Shown: positions 29,909-40,250 of the stretch, in pieces
Layout: each line of letters begins with the position of its first letter
How positions within the stretch are numbered: position 1 is the first letter of the stretch
Origin: Gracilaria vermiculophylla
Lineage: Eukaryota > Rhodophyta > Florideophyceae > Gracilariales > Gracilariaceae
Assembly (NCBI GenBank): GCA_019155205.2
Contig: JAHNZQ020000004.1
Location: forward strand, 1,411,799-1,475,798
Reading direction: 5' to 3'
Length of the DNA: 64,000 nt
Program-made: the position numbers and the translations under genes
Notes under the pieces: generated by a model
Database searches by the model: none
What the model saw: only the letters and a program-made list of their open reading frames with translations
Told to the model about the DNA's origin: nothing

Positions 29909-32730
29909 TGCCTCTTCGCGGCTTGGTCCTCTACAACGATTCTTGTAGCTGGGCACTTTAAAGCACTGAGATCCAGAAATGGCTATGTGGGATGCAGGGG
30001 ATGGTGGTCTAACTGGTGAATGACGAGCTTGGTTGCAGGCTGCGCTTGTGTTTTTCGAATGTAAATTGAGTATGTGGTCTGTGCGACAGTCCACTTCACG
30101 CACTGCTCTGCCTCCAGGTAGATCTATTTCATTCTCATAAAACGGGCTTCGCTGTCCGTGTGATGCTTTCATTGGGTGATTGACCTGCACTTGAAATGCT
30201 CGTCCTTCTCTGCTTGCCAAGCAGTGGATCACTCCGGGGTTTGCAATGAATCAAGCGTGCTGGACGAGTTTGCTCTATCAATCGAGGGAAAAAGCGTCTC
30301 AAGATAAAATTGATGCCGTCTATTTTCGGACCTGTGCATGCTGACGTGTAACAGAGAAATTTTGCCCAAAGTCAGCCGCTACATGAACTCTCGATAACAG
30401 ACACCATCGTGTTTTTTGCAAAGTTTTGCTAACTTTTGTTCAGAATCGAAATTTCTGTTAAGAATTGAAATTTTCTGATTTGCGTTCCTAAAACGGAATT
30501 TCTGGACCTTTGGAAAGATGCTCGGTAGATGTGGTTGTTGAAGGGTGTCGTGGCTATGCCAGGGCTATGTGGGACTCCGACGCTTGCTGGTACTTCGCGT
30601 GGTATTTTATGACTAGGCCTCGAAAAGTATTAAATTGAACAAAATTGTTGAAAATAATTTACAGCCGTATGCCTTCGGCGAATGCAAAGCGGCGAAATGC
30701 TGATGTCTTTATCGCTCTTCACGCGCGACGAGAGCTACCTTACTTTAGCAAGCCTTTGTAGTAAAGTAGAAGTAGTATGAAATGTTTTATCACCGAGCGA
30801 ATGGGTAGGTATTTTTATTACCGAGAGAATTATCCATGACGCCTCCAGATGGTCGGTTTGTCTTTTTGACCCATATTCAAAATATCATGCGCTTGTGTGC
30901 AGAGCCAAATCAACTCCGCGAGCTCACTGTTGGTCAATCTTCAAAGTAGCTTGCATCGCCGTCCGGTACCTTTCATCACTGGGCTGATCATAAACAGATC
31001 TTTCACCGAGGTAATCCACAGGATCCTTCAGACAATTGGAATTCAATCCTTGTGTCCCTTTATCGTTAAGTCTAGCTGCGGTTCAGAGAATCAAAGAGTG
31101 CGCGCTTCTGGATTTTGGACAAGGCAAGCTGGCTTCCAATTCAAAGGTGATTTGCTTTAAATACTTGCCAAGTGCAGAACGAGATGAGCAACTACTATTC
31201 TACCAATACAGCAGCTTTTCCTGGACTTGGAATGAACCTCATGGGCTCCCGATTGCCATCACCCATCGTGATCTTCATCACATAGCCATCGCCAGTACTA
31301 ATCTTCCATTAAATTGTTATCAGTAGTAGCATCTTCCACCAGATTGTATTGGCATGCAGCAAGTTCTTACCAGGTCCAACACGTTCTTCATCCCTGTTGC
31401 ACGATCAAACTGAGAAAGTGGCATATTGTTTCAATCGCTCCGAAAGTACCCATTCTGAATGACACAAAAATCCTCTGGAACGCTGAATTGAATTCGGTTC
31501 TCAGATAGAAAATTTCTAGCAATTAATTACAAACGCAAAAAAGTGCCACAGATCTTAAAATAATGTCGGAATTATTGAACTGCGGATGCACAGTCTTGGG
31601 ACGACAGCTGTCTCTAAAAGGCTTCTAGCATATAGTTTTTTTGTAAAACGAGTTTGAGCGTCAAGGGAGACGATGTTCATCTAAAATACGTGCTTTCTTC
31701 AATTGCACATTAATTGCCATCTTCATTATCCTGATGGGATGACGGGACTCATAGCTGTCCTTTAAATTACCATCTTTACCATGATGAAGCAATTGCGATT
31801 GCAAGATATGCATTACGCATCAATCGCATTTCCATGAATTGCATTCCATGCCTGTATGAAACAGAGCGCAGCAAACCACTTCCCATATGATCTACTAAAA
31901 AGGGAAATTCATAGAAGTACTTTTCATTGCTATCGTTTCATATTTCGGTGCTCGGAGTTTCATTCCAGAGCTTCAAAAAAAGATACTCAATCAATGACAT
32001 AGATCTTTTTTTTATGTTGCCACTAAAAGGCCAAACGTTGATCGTTTGATTGACAAGCAATTTTTAGTGCCCCCAACGACGTACAAGGCGTCCTCCGGAA
32101 GACTTATATGCTGAGTATCTACACGCGTCCATTGCTGTAGAGTTTGTTTGTTCTGCCATCTCTCTTTCTTTTGTGGTATATAGTGGTCATGAAGGATCTC
32201 AATACTTTAAATCATTCTGAAGCATGGTTTCAACGCCAAGAAGAATTAATACTTTGAGAGTCGTTGCTTAGCAGATTCATTCTCAGACCTTTTATTTGAT
32301 GATTTACATCTACAGTGAATTCAAATCGTCATTTTTCACTCAGTTAGGCTCGACGGTCAGGAGTCATGATCATGAATTCATTTCTGGGACTGGGACCCAA
32401 GTTTTTGCGAGAAAATTACATGCTTTGGGAAGCTAAACAGCTCTGGTATCTACCTCATTTTTGTTCCATCAAGTCTTTCTTTGGTACATGCGATATTCTA
32501 TGGCAACAGCCTGATAGTTTGTGAGACGGATAGCTTTGATCACAAGACAGAGAGTTCATATATTTAATTTGAACATTTGTATCGTCTTCCGCCTTCCCAT
32601 AAGTCATTAAGCTTCCATAAAAGTTATTGCTCTCATTTGCAAAAGATAGGCGCACGGATGACTCTCGCACTTGCAGCAAAAGATTCTCCTTTCTTATCTG
32701 TTCTCGCAATACACAAACAAAGGATTTCAC
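29909..32730. other. AT-rich intergenic, no gene seen
   Basis: About 2.8 kb, clearly AT-rich after ~30250. Frames are under 100 codons and not protein-like. No tRNA, transposase or terminal repeat found by eye. Confidence 0.4.
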
Positions 32731-33660
32731 TTACACATCGTCAAGCACAAAAGTTTTGGCCAATTTTAGCGTATAGGAGTTATTTTGTTGGGCTGTTTTG
32801 CAAAGAGATTTGTAAAGATGGTCATCATAAGCGATGGAGATGTCGGAGAAAAGCCCATCTATGTTTCTAATGTCATCTTCGTGGACATTTCGGGTTGGAT
32901 ACGGTTCATCGCATCCAAATGCGCCCAACAGCATCTTCAAATCTTGGTCGAGAGACTCCTTGCGAATGACGTAATCCGGAATAATTTTCCTTCGGATTTT
33001 TGCATTTTCCTCCTTCTCTGTTAAATATGGATAGGTATTGAGTTCATGCAGAGTTCTCAACTGCCCTCTCTCGAAGGACTGGTTACGAAGCAACTCCAGC
33101 GCCATTTGTGCTTCCAGAGAACCCTTTGAACGCTTTTGTTGGTCTTTTGCCAAAAGGTGTTTTACAGCGCTCCATAAGCGTTCTCGTATAGGAGCAGTCG
33201 AGGTGATGTACAAAAAGTCATCACAACCGGAACGGATGAGATTTATGTCTTGTTCACTTAGATAGATGTGCCGGGTGAGCAGAGCCAGTCGCTTGTTTCC
33301 CGTGTTCGCTGTCAACATCTGCCGAATGGCAGTCGCTCTTCTTTTGCTGGCTTTCATTTTTGGAAGCTTCTGTTGTTCGTAGCCAGCTTTTCTAAGACAG
33401 GCATTCAAAGCTTTTCCAATGGTCGTTGAACCAGTGCGAGGAGGTCTGTCGTACACAATGCATCTAGTTCGTTCGAATGAATTCATACTGTCCTGGTCGT
33501 ATGTTTTGGTGCGCTCGTTATGTGTTTCAAACGTGGAAAATGAATAAAGCATGCAAACCGTGAGCACAACAACTACTAGCACAACAGCCGATAGTTTTGT
33601 GTTCATTGTGGCATTGAATTCCTTGAAACGAAATGCCATCGAAATGAAGGAAAGCTGCAC
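32731..33660 (-). CDS. type II membrane sulfotransferase (HS2ST/chondroitin-type)
   Basis: A 309-residue protein with a short cytosolic tail and one membrane anchor (LSAVVLVVVVLTVCMLYSF, ~residues 23-41), the Golgi type II pattern. The luminal domain has the 5'-phosphosulfate loop DRPPRTGSTTIGKAL (~75-90). About 80 residues later comes a 3'-phosphate motif of the R-x-x-S type (APIRERLWSAV). PAPS would be the donor; a carbohydrate acceptor is expected, its identity unknown. Starts at 33660, 33639 or 33606 are all possible. The gene is markedly more AT-rich than the KHDC4-MDH block downstream. A minus-strand TATATAA lies at 33832-33838. Confidence 0.7.
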   Translation of the reverse strand: MQLSFISMAFRFKEFNATMNTKLSAVVLVVVVLTVCMLYSFSTFETHNERTKTYDQDSMNSFERTRCIVYDRPPRTGSTTIGKALNACLRKAGYEQQKLPKMKASKRRATAIRQMLTANTGNKRLALLTRHIYLSEQDINLIRSGCDDFLYITSTAPIRERLWSAVKHLLAKDQQKRSKGSLEAQMALELLRNQSFERGQLRTLHELNTYPYLTEKEENAKIRRKIIPDYVIRKESLDQDLKMLLGAFGCDEPYPTRNVHEDDIRNIDGLFSDISIAYDDHLYKSLCKTAQQNNSYTLKLAKTFVLDDV

Positions 33661-33831
33661 GTTCGAGCGGGTTTTGTTGGTACTCGTTTTGGTTCATTTC
33701 CAAAATTGTTCTGAACAGCGTGATGCAAAGAACGCTCGGGAGACTCTTTCCTTTATCAGCGTTTGCTGAATCCGCAACCTTTGAGTCGATCGTTGAACAA
33801 CAGGCCCGAAAACACGCCCGGATTCTCAACA

Positions 33832-33838
33832 TTATATA
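33832..33838 (-). promoter_or_regulatory. TATA box, sulfotransferase
   Basis: TATATAA on the minus strand, 172 bp upstream of the first possible ATG. Confidence 0.4.
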
Positions 33839-34810
33839 GAGTGCAGAGGATTTTTCGAGATCAAGAAAGTAATGAGATGGCTGCTGTTCTTGTTAATGAA
33901 TGCAGTAAGTGCAAATAGAACGGGCCCAATGGAGATATATCAATTGGAAAGAAAAACGGGACCAGAAACATTCGACGCTGGCATTGGCGGCCGATCCCTC
34001 TCATTAATGCTGACACATCTCGAAGTGGTCTAGGTGCGCCAATCGTTTTGGAAACTGGGACAACTCGATGTAGTCTAATGTGCTTTCAGATGGATACGGT
34101 GCTTTACTCTACGTTCGTAACAGACGGAGCATTATTGGAGACAAAAATTCGTAACTGGCCAAAACTTCTACAAGAGCCCTGTCAACTTCCGCGAACATCA
34201 GGCGGAACCTATAGAAAGTTGCACGTGTGTTTTTGTCAAGTGCTGCCGTTGACTTGTGATAAGTGGACATATCCTTTTCATCGTTCCCCACTTCCCTAAT
34301 ATCCGGGGGGTCCTTTTGATCTCCAGTTTCTTCTTTCTATCCCATTTTCCATTGTCAAGTGTCTTTGGTTATGCGTGAACACTGACATTAACTTCGTCGA
34401 AGAATATGAAAGGGATATCCTCGACAACTCAAGTGCATGTAATTATTTCTGAATCATTTTAAAACCTCACAACTATTTCCTGCTGCACCCACGATTGCCT
34501 CAGGTGGATCACGCTATGAACATGAGAGGGATAAGAAGAAGGGATGTTGGTCACGGAAGCGAAGAATTGCGGCAGCGAGAAGTATGTACTTTACGTACCA
34601 TACTGTAAGGTGGGCTAAAAAGGTCAATGGTGTTGAAATGGTATTTTATTGAAATTGGGAGAAATGTTTTTAATGGGTGAAACTGGGGTGCAGCCGAATG
34701 TTCAGACACCATCGGAAGTTTTCTAACAGCACAACAAATCGCGAGCAGCTGTTCTTGCCAGCTCCATTTGTCATTGCGGCGGCCGCGGCAACGTCTCTTC
34801 CCCGCGCGCA
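33839..34810. other. intergenic, no gene seen
   Basis: Short frames on both strands with no recognisable motif, up to the KH-protein gene. Confidence 0.4.
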
Positions 34811-35761
34811 ATGCCCTTCGAAACTGATCGCAACGATCGAAAGCGAAAATGGGATGCCCCACCGTCTCCAGACCCAGGTCTGCGCCCCCCACCTCATGCG
34901 GACACTCCATTTCGCGAGTTTGAGATTAATGACCACCCAGGTCGTCGTTTTGCCATGATGTCTGCCAACATCAAGACGGTGGAAGCGCGCCACAACGTGG
35001 TTATTGTCTCTAAGGGTCGATACATTTCGCCGACAGAAGCACCACCCCCCCCCGATGCTGCGGATCATGACAGGAAGCTGTTTCTCAAAATCCGCGGCAA
35101 CCACACGGCTGACGTGGACGCCGCAGTGCAGCACTTACTTACCATCATGGCGCACGTGGAGCGCGACCGCGGCGAAGTGCATCGCGTTTGGGCGGACATG
35201 GAAACTGCGGCTGTGCCGTCACTTGATATACTTGCGCGTCTGCGGGGCCCCGATGACCAGTATTTGCGTTACATAGAGCTGGAGACTGGGTGCACCGTGA
35301 GCCTCAGCGGAAGAGGCTCCGCAGCAGACTACAACGGGCGCGAAAACTTGCATGTAGCGATTCGATCGTCAAACGCGGCCGCGGCACTAAAGGCCAAGAA
35401 TCTGGCTCTATCTCTGGTGCGCACAGTGCAACGAGTGTACGACGACTACCGCCATCGCTATTATGCAATTGCCCCACCGCTTCGCCGTCCCGCTGTACGT
35501 GCGCATTTCGCGCCGACGCAACACGGCACGGGCACTTGGCTCACAGGCGGTCGCTATGCGCCGCACCCTGACAACGAGCCACCGCCGCCTCCATCTGTTA
35601 TGGCAGGCATAGCCAAACCAGCTCTTCACGACACACCGCCGCCACCGCCCCACCCCGCGCAGGCTATGATTGCGCGCCTTCCGCCGCTGCCAGCCATGAA
35701 CGCAGTAGGGACACACGGCCTGCGGCCAGGCATGGCGGCGCTGCCTCCGCCTCCGCCTCCT

Positions 35762-35799
<38 letters not shown>

Positions 35800-35914
35800 T
35801 CCGCCTCCGCCGCCACCGCCTCCGCCGCCGCCGCCGCCGCCACCTCCGCCGCCGTCGTCCCCCCCGCCGCCACCTCCTCCTCCACCTCCTCCACCACCGC
35901 CGTCATCTGTGTGA
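34811..35914 (+). CDS. KHDC4/BLOM7-like tandem KH RNA-binding protein
   Basis: A 367-residue protein. After a KRKWD-containing start, the first KH-like domain (~30-115) reads FEINDHPGRRF, then VSKGRYISPTE, as in KHDC4. The second (~120-220) has the typical RLRGPDDQYLRYIELETGCTVSLSGRGS block, aligning with the GPGG-loop KH of KHDC4/BLOM7, then NLHVAIRS and a long helix. These proteins act in pre-mRNA splicing with Prp19-type complexes. The C-terminal ~90 residues are almost pure proline, encoded by CCG/CCT repeats (35740-35905); repeat length there may be unstable or mis-assembled. Tandem with MDH on the same strand. Confidence 0.8.
35740..35905 (+). repeat. CCG/CCT trinucleotide tract coding polyproline
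   Basis: Imperfect GCC/CCG/CCT repeats inside the KH gene, followed 40 bp later by a G run (about 35951-35977). Confidence 0.85.
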
Positions 35915-36416
35915 GTCGTGACTCACTCTGTAACTTAGCGAATGGGGGGGAAAGGGGGGGGGGGGGGGGGGGGGGCATAATTCAAGCGCAAGGCCGGAAT
36001 CGATGCGAGAGGCAACAAGGGAGAGGGGGCTCGCGCAGTACATGGGCGTGCGCTCGGCCGATGAGGGCCTCATCTTGGAGACTTGCGAGCCGACTTGCAG
36101 TTCCGCCTCCAAGGCAGGGGCCGTTTCGTTCTCGGCATATGACAGGCCGCGCGAAAATTGCACGACAGCGCGAACGCCACTGGTTGGTGCCGGTCAGCCG
36201 CAATTGGTCAGCTCATGGCGAATTGCATTTGGCGCGTTTTTCCGTTCGCCAGCCTCTTTTTGATACAAGCGCCCTCGTGCGCTTATATTCACGCAGCTCC
36301 GTCACAACTCTCATCGCCCCCCCAGCCCTTCGCTGCCCGCGCCCCGCCTCCCATCCCCAGGCTACTTCCACGCTGTCCATTAACCTCATTCCAGCTCGCT
36401 GCGCCCACGGCTTGCC

Positions 36417-36423
36417 GTATAAA
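36417..36423 (+). promoter_or_regulatory. TATA box, malate dehydrogenase
   Basis: TATAAAT within GCCGTATAAATCACGAC, 125 bp upstream of the chosen ATG. It also argues that the in-frame ATG at 36443 is in the leader. Confidence 0.5.
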
Positions 36424-36547
36424 TCACGACTCACCCGCCTGAGTGCGAGCTGTGTTCTTCTCCCACCAAGACTGTGTCTTCCTTCAGCTGGTTCCCAGTT
36501 CCCTCCCCCCCTGCATTCACGCTTCAACCATTTACCCCTGCTCAGCC

Positions 36548-37549
36548 ATGTGCCAGTCGCTCAACTCCAAAACCCCTCTCACCGTTTGCGTCTCCGGCGC
36601 TGCCGGCCAAATTGCGTACAGTCTGCTTCCCCTCATAGCCAGGGGTGACGTGTTTGGAAGGGACCAACTCATTGAACTGCGGCTTCTCGAAATTAAGCCC
36701 GCCCTCGACGCATTGCATGGCGTCGTTATGGAGTTGCGGGACTGCTCCTTTCCGCTGCTCACCGCCATAGTGGAGACCGATGACCCTATGGTCGCCTTCC
36801 AGCACGCCGATGTCACCATTCTCGCCGGCTCGTTTCCGCGCCGCCCGGGTATGGAACGCAGGGACCTGATTGCCCGTAACGTGAGCATTTTTAAGGCTCA
36901 GGGACACGCTCTTGATTCTGTTGCATCCAAGAACGTCAAGGTCGTCGTCGTCGGAAACCCGTCCAACACCAATGCCCTCGTGTTGAGTCACTTTGCGCCC
37001 ACCATCCCCAAACAGAACATCACCGCATTGACAAGGTTGGACCAAAACAGGGCCGTCGGCCAAGTGGCGCTTCGCACGGGCGTCAGAGTGGACCAGGTGG
37101 ATGGCGTCGCCATCTGGGGGAACCATTCGGCCAGCCAGTACCCAGACGTGACGCGTGCAACGGTGAATGGCGAACCGGCGTTGCCGAAGCTGGGCGGGCG
37201 ACAGGTCGTGGCCGAGGACTTTATTCCATGCATCCAGAAGCGCGGTGCGGCCGTGCTCAAGGCCAGGGGTTTTTCGTCGGCCATGTCGGCCGCAAATGCA
37301 ATTGGCGACCATCTGAAGAGTTGGATCTTGGGCGATTCAAAAATCGTTAGCATGGCGGTTGCCAGTGACGGAAGCTATGACGTGAAACGGGGCGTTTATT
37401 TTTCTTTCCCAGTGCGGTGTGTGGGGGGTGGCGACTACGAGATCGTGCAAGGGATTGAAATGGATGAGTTTTCGCGAAAGTACGTTTCAGCCACAACCGA
37501 AGAGCTGTTTGCCGAACGAATAGAGGCACTAGAGTTGTGTGCCGCATGA
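36548..37549 (+). CDS. MDH: malate dehydrogenase, cytosolic type
   Basis: NAD-dependent interconversion of malate and oxaloacetate. The 333 residues match cytosolic MDH. The N-terminal Rossmann motif is VSGAAGQIAYSLLPLIARG (~14-32). The mobile loop FPRRPGMERRDL carries the substrate-binding arginines, NPSNTNALV follows, and TRLDQNRA precedes the catalytic-histidine motif IWGNHSASQYPD. I chose the ATG at 36548, not 36443, because family members start just before this Rossmann strand and a TATA box sits 26 bp upstream of 36443. No targeting peptide. AATAAA occurs 48 bp after the stop. It converges with the complex I gene. Confidence 0.94.
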   Translation: MCQSLNSKTPLTVCVSGAAGQIAYSLLPLIARGDVFGRDQLIELRLLEIKPALDALHGVVMELRDCSFPLLTAIVETDDPMVAFQHADVTILAGSFPRRPGMERRDLIARNVSIFKAQGHALDSVASKNVKVVVVGNPSNTNALVLSHFAPTIPKQNITALTRLDQNRAVGQVALRTGVRVDQVDGVAIWGNHSASQYPDVTRATVNGEPALPKLGGRQVVAEDFIPCIQKRGAAVLKARGFSSAMSAANAIGDHLKSWILGDSKIVSMAVASDGSYDVKRGVYFSFPVRCVGGGDYEIVQGIEMDEFSRKYVSATTEELFAERIEALELCAA

Positions 37550-37596
37550 TGTTGGAAAAAACTACTTTAAGCACAACACAGAACCTCGGAGTGTAC

Positions 37597-37602
37597 AATA
37601 AA
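37597..37602 (+). terminator. poly(A) signal, MDH
   Basis: AATAAA 48 bp downstream of the MDH stop codon. Confidence 0.4.
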
Positions 37603-37687
37603 AGAGAGCGAGGGTACCGGTATGTATATGTGGGGAGCGTCAAAGACAAAACGGGCAGGGCGCTGGAAAACGGGCAAAGCGGCGAGG

Positions 37688-38341
37688 CTACATTACGGAG
37701 CACTGAGAGGATGCGTTGGCGTTGCGCTGCAACTGATCGGTAGTAAAGAGCTTCTGATCGACAGCAAACGCTTCGAATTTTGCATCTTCGTCTTGCTTCC
37801 ATTTGGTGAACATGGGCCAGGTGACGAGTTCGTCGGGAACAAGCCCTCTGCGGCGCCAAGAGGCTAGCATCTCATCCTTGCCGTGCGCAGACGACTGCGC
37901 GGCGTTGCGCGCGGCTTCCTCCCGCAAAAGCTTCTCAGCATAACGATGGATATAGCCGTACAGGTGGTGACGGCCCTTCCATTGCTCACGGATCTCGCGA
38001 AGCTCCTGCAGGCCCTTGAAGACGAGCATATCGACGATCTTGGGGTCTGTGACTGAGCTGTGGCGCTCAAATAGGTCGCGGACGGTATCCTTAAGGAAGG
38101 CGGCGTCCTCAATTATGTTGAAGTTCCTTCGCATGTCAGGGACATCGCGGAGAGCGGCGCGGTACAGCGCGAGCGCTTTGCGCGAAGCTTCGTGCAAGGA
38201 GGCGGACAGTGCTGTGGCGTCCTCGCCGCTGCCGCCGGTGTCGGTGTAGTGCGAAGTGTCGGGGCGGGCGCCGGCGACAGTATGGCGGGAGCGTGTGGCC
38301 TGCGCGGAAAGGGCGCGGGTGAGCGCCGGGACGCGCGACAT
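37688..38341 (-). CDS. NDUFA6: complex I subunit NDUFA6/B14 (LYR protein)
   Basis: LYR-motif accessory subunit of mitochondrial complex I that recruits acyl-carrier protein. The core (~55-150) has ALALYRAALRDVPDMRRNF, FLKDTVRDLFERHSSVTDP and KIVDMLVFKGLQELREIREQWKGRHHLYGY, which track human B14 closely (LYRAWYREVP, MKNAHVTDP, VVDLLVIKGKIELEE). The first ~30 residues are Arg/Ser/Ala-rich without acids, a likely mitochondrial presequence. The 217-residue protein is ~90 longer than human B14, with a charged C-terminal extension (WRRRGLVPDELVTWPMFTKW). It is divergent from DAD1. Confidence 0.88.
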   Translation of the reverse strand: MSRVPALTRALSAQATRSRHTVAGARPDTSHYTDTGGSGEDATALSASLHEASRKALALYRAALRDVPDMRRNFNIIEDAAFLKDTVRDLFERHSSVTDPKIVDMLVFKGLQELREIREQWKGRHHLYGYIHRYAEKLLREEAARNAAQSSAHGKDEMLASWRRRGLVPDELVTWPMFTKWKQDEDAKFEAFAVDQKLFTTDQLQRNANASSQCSVM

Positions 38342-38632
38342 TGCCGCGTGGTGATCGTGGCGCTACGGTGGCCGTGGTACGGGGAGCGGTGAGAAGATGG
38401 AGGCGATGCGATCGAGTAACGATGTGTCTTCGGCCGATGTTGAACTGGCTCCCGAGGTTGCTGCTTTGTGTGAGTTCCTCGTCACCACGTATCAGTGTGA
38501 CAAGTATGCCACGTGTCCAGCATGGTTGCGCGGTTATAAAGCTACCCATCATGGCACATCAATCACCATCGCGAAGAAATCAAAGTAGGGAAGGCTGTTC
38601 GGTGCACGCCGCACTCGCAGGCAGACAAGGCC

Positions 38633-38983
38633 ATGGCGTCGTCGGGCTCAGTGATTAACGATGTTTTCCACGCTTACCGCGAGAACATTCCGCACGAGCT
38701 CAAGGTGATCGATGCCTTCCTCGCGTACGCGCTGGTGACGGGAGTGGTGCAGCTAGCATACATGTTGGGCGTGGGCTCGTTCCCGTACAACTCGTTTCTG
38801 GGCGGGTTCTTGTCGTCGGTGGGCGTATTCGTGCTGACGGTGTCGCTGCGCATGCAGCTGAATGAGAGCAACCGGCGCGATGAAAACAACCGGTGGAGCA
38901 AGCTGACCAAGCGGCGCGCGTACGTGGACTGGCTGCTGTGCAACCTGATCCTGCACATGGCGGTGCTCAACTTCCTGGGGTGA
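38633..38983 (+). CDS. DAD1: oligosaccharyltransferase subunit DAD1/OST2
   Basis: Small ER membrane subunit of the oligosaccharyltransferase that moves the lipid-linked glycan to Asn. The 116 residues match the family. A soluble start (YRENIPHELKVIDAFLAYALVTGVVQ) leads into three membrane segments, with the signature PYNSFLGGFLSSVGVFVLTVSLRMQLN and the conserved ending ADWLLCNLILH-like block (here VDWLLCNLILHMAVLNFLG). It ends 20 bp from the stop of ALG14, which acts earlier in the same pathway. Confidence 0.96.
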   Translation: MASSGSVINDVFHAYRENIPHELKVIDAFLAYALVTGVVQLAYMLGVGSFPYNSFLGGFLSSVGVFVLTVSLRMQLNESNRRDENNRWSKLTKRRAYVDWLLCNLILHMAVLNFLG

Positions 38984-39002
38984 CCCAACGGGGCGTTTAC
39001 AA

Positions 39003-39752
39003 TCAGCACAGGCGGCCGTAGTACTCGGCCAGGGCGTACTTGTCCCGCAGCTGCGGCCACTGCACAATAAAGCGGTCGACGAACGGCAGTAAGAGCCTGC
39101 CGGACACGCTGAGCGACAACACGCGCGCAAAACTCTCGACGTACACGACGCGGCAGTCGAGCAACCCGAGCACGCGGCAGGCGAAGGCGGCGGCGGCGAC
39201 GACGGCGGCGTTGGCGGGGCCGTTGCACAACAGCAGAGCGGGGCGGTGGCGAAGCAGCACGCGCAGCGCAGCGACGAAGGCGCGCAGCGTGGACAGGACG
39301 CTGGTGGCGGGGGGCTGGCCCACCTCGCGCGCGCGCGGGATGACGCGGTAGCGCGGTGCATGCGCGCCATGGGCGGCGCAGCGCGCGTGGTGCGCGCGGT
39401 GCACGTGCGCGGCCTTCTGCACCGAGTGCTTGTCGGTGGCGCCGAGCACGAAGACGACCTCGGCGCACGCGTGGTGCGGCAGCACGTCGCACAGCAGCGT
39501 GAGCATCTCGGCCGTGTGACCGCCGGAGCCGAGCACCACCAGCAGCGAGAACGGGGCGCGGCGCGGCGTGCCGCGCCGCGCGAGCTCGCGCGCGATCGCC
39601 AGCGACGGCGTCGGCGGGAGGGTGAGCCGCGATTGCGCCGCAAGGCGTCGGCGACGCGCGCGCGTAGTCGACAGCAGCAGCACCACGCGCGCCACCAAGG
39701 CGGCCACCGCCGCGCACAGCAGCGACGCAGCGCGCCCCCACCCGCCCGTCAT
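39003..39752 (-). CDS. ALG14: ALG14, membrane anchor of the UDP-GlcNAc transferase
   Basis: ALG14 recruits ALG13 to the ER to add the second GlcNAc to the dolichol-linked N-glycan. The 249 residues from the ATG at 39752 start with one membrane segment (AASLLCAAVAALVARVVLLL). The hallmark LVVLGSGGHTAEML loop follows, then VFVLGATDKHS, IPRAREVGQP, LLLCNGPANAAVVAAAAFACRVLG, VVYVESFARV and the conserved end WPQLRDKYALAEYYGRLC. The frame extends 46 Arg/Ala-rich residues upstream to 39890, but these overlap the promoter repeat array and look like chance. Divergent from the kelch gene. Confidence 0.92.
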   Translation of the reverse strand: MTGGWGRAASLLCAAVAALVARVVLLLSTTRARRRRLAAQSRLTLPPTPSLAIARELARRGTPRRAPFSLLVVLGSGGHTAEMLTLLCDVLPHHACAEVVFVLGATDKHSVQKAAHVHRAHHARCAAHGAHAPRYRVIPRAREVGQPPATSVLSTLRAFVAALRVLLRHRPALLLCNGPANAAVVAAAAFACRVLGLLDCRVVYVESFARVLSLSVSGRLLLPFVDRFIVQWPQLRDKYALAEYYGRLC

Positions 39753-39869
39753 CGCCACGCGCCGCGCGCCCGTAGCCGCTTCCTCCGCTCTCCGCCGCCT
39801 CCGCCGCCCCCGCCGTCCTGGCGCCGCACCCGCCCTTGGCGCGCCACGCGCCGCAGCGCGTGGCCAGGT

Positions 39870-40140
39870 GCAAGCGTGGCGCCACCGCATTGGTTATATC
39901 ACCTACGGCGCGTGCCTCTCCACCGACATCTGGGAACGTTGCCACGAATATACGTGGCGACGCTGCATTGGCTGTCTCGTTCACGGCGCAGCGCTTCCCC
40001 CGACGTCATTACGCGTGCCCACGCGTACGCGTGGCGCTAGCGCACAGGCTGCTCCGGCGCAAGAGCACGTGTTGAGCGCGCGCTGTGAGTTGCCACGCGT
40101 ACGCGTGGCTTGACCGTACTGGTTGTACGTGCCACGGCGC
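39870..40140. repeat. ~75-bp imperfect tandem array in the ALG14/kelch promoter
   Basis: About four imperfect units of ~75 bp. Each unit boundary carries the inverted motif CCACG-N6-CGTGG: at 39942-39957 (centre AATATA), 40019-40034 and 40093-40108 (both perfect palindromes CCACGCGTACGCGTGG). The spacings are 77 and 74 bp. A second phase marker (GCATTGGTTA, GCATTGGCTG, CACAGGCTGC, GTACTGGTTG) recurs at the same period. Confidence 0.75.
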
Positions 40141-40164
40141 CTTAACGGAGCACTGAGCATGGTA

Positions 40165-40250
40165 CAGTGCGGAGGCATCCTATGCGAACGTCGTCTCTGC
40201 GCAATAATCGTGCAGTGCGGTGGCCGCCTACGCGAAGGTCGTCTCTGCGC
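40165..40250. repeat. two 38-bp copies, 48 bp apart
   Basis: CAGTGCGGAGGCATCC... at 40165-40202 and CAGTGCGGTGGCCGCC... at 40213-40250 both end in GTCGTCTCTGCGC. They lie just after the 75-bp array, upstream of the kelch gene. Confidence 0.7.

Noticed and set aside
36443..36547. Extended N-terminus of malate dehydrogenase
   Set aside because: It lies only 20 bp past the TATA box and has no family similarity; the ATG at 36548 matches the family start.
38397..38588. 63-codon frame between B14 and DAD1
   Set aside because: No recognised motif; it lies in the likely 5' leader of DAD1.
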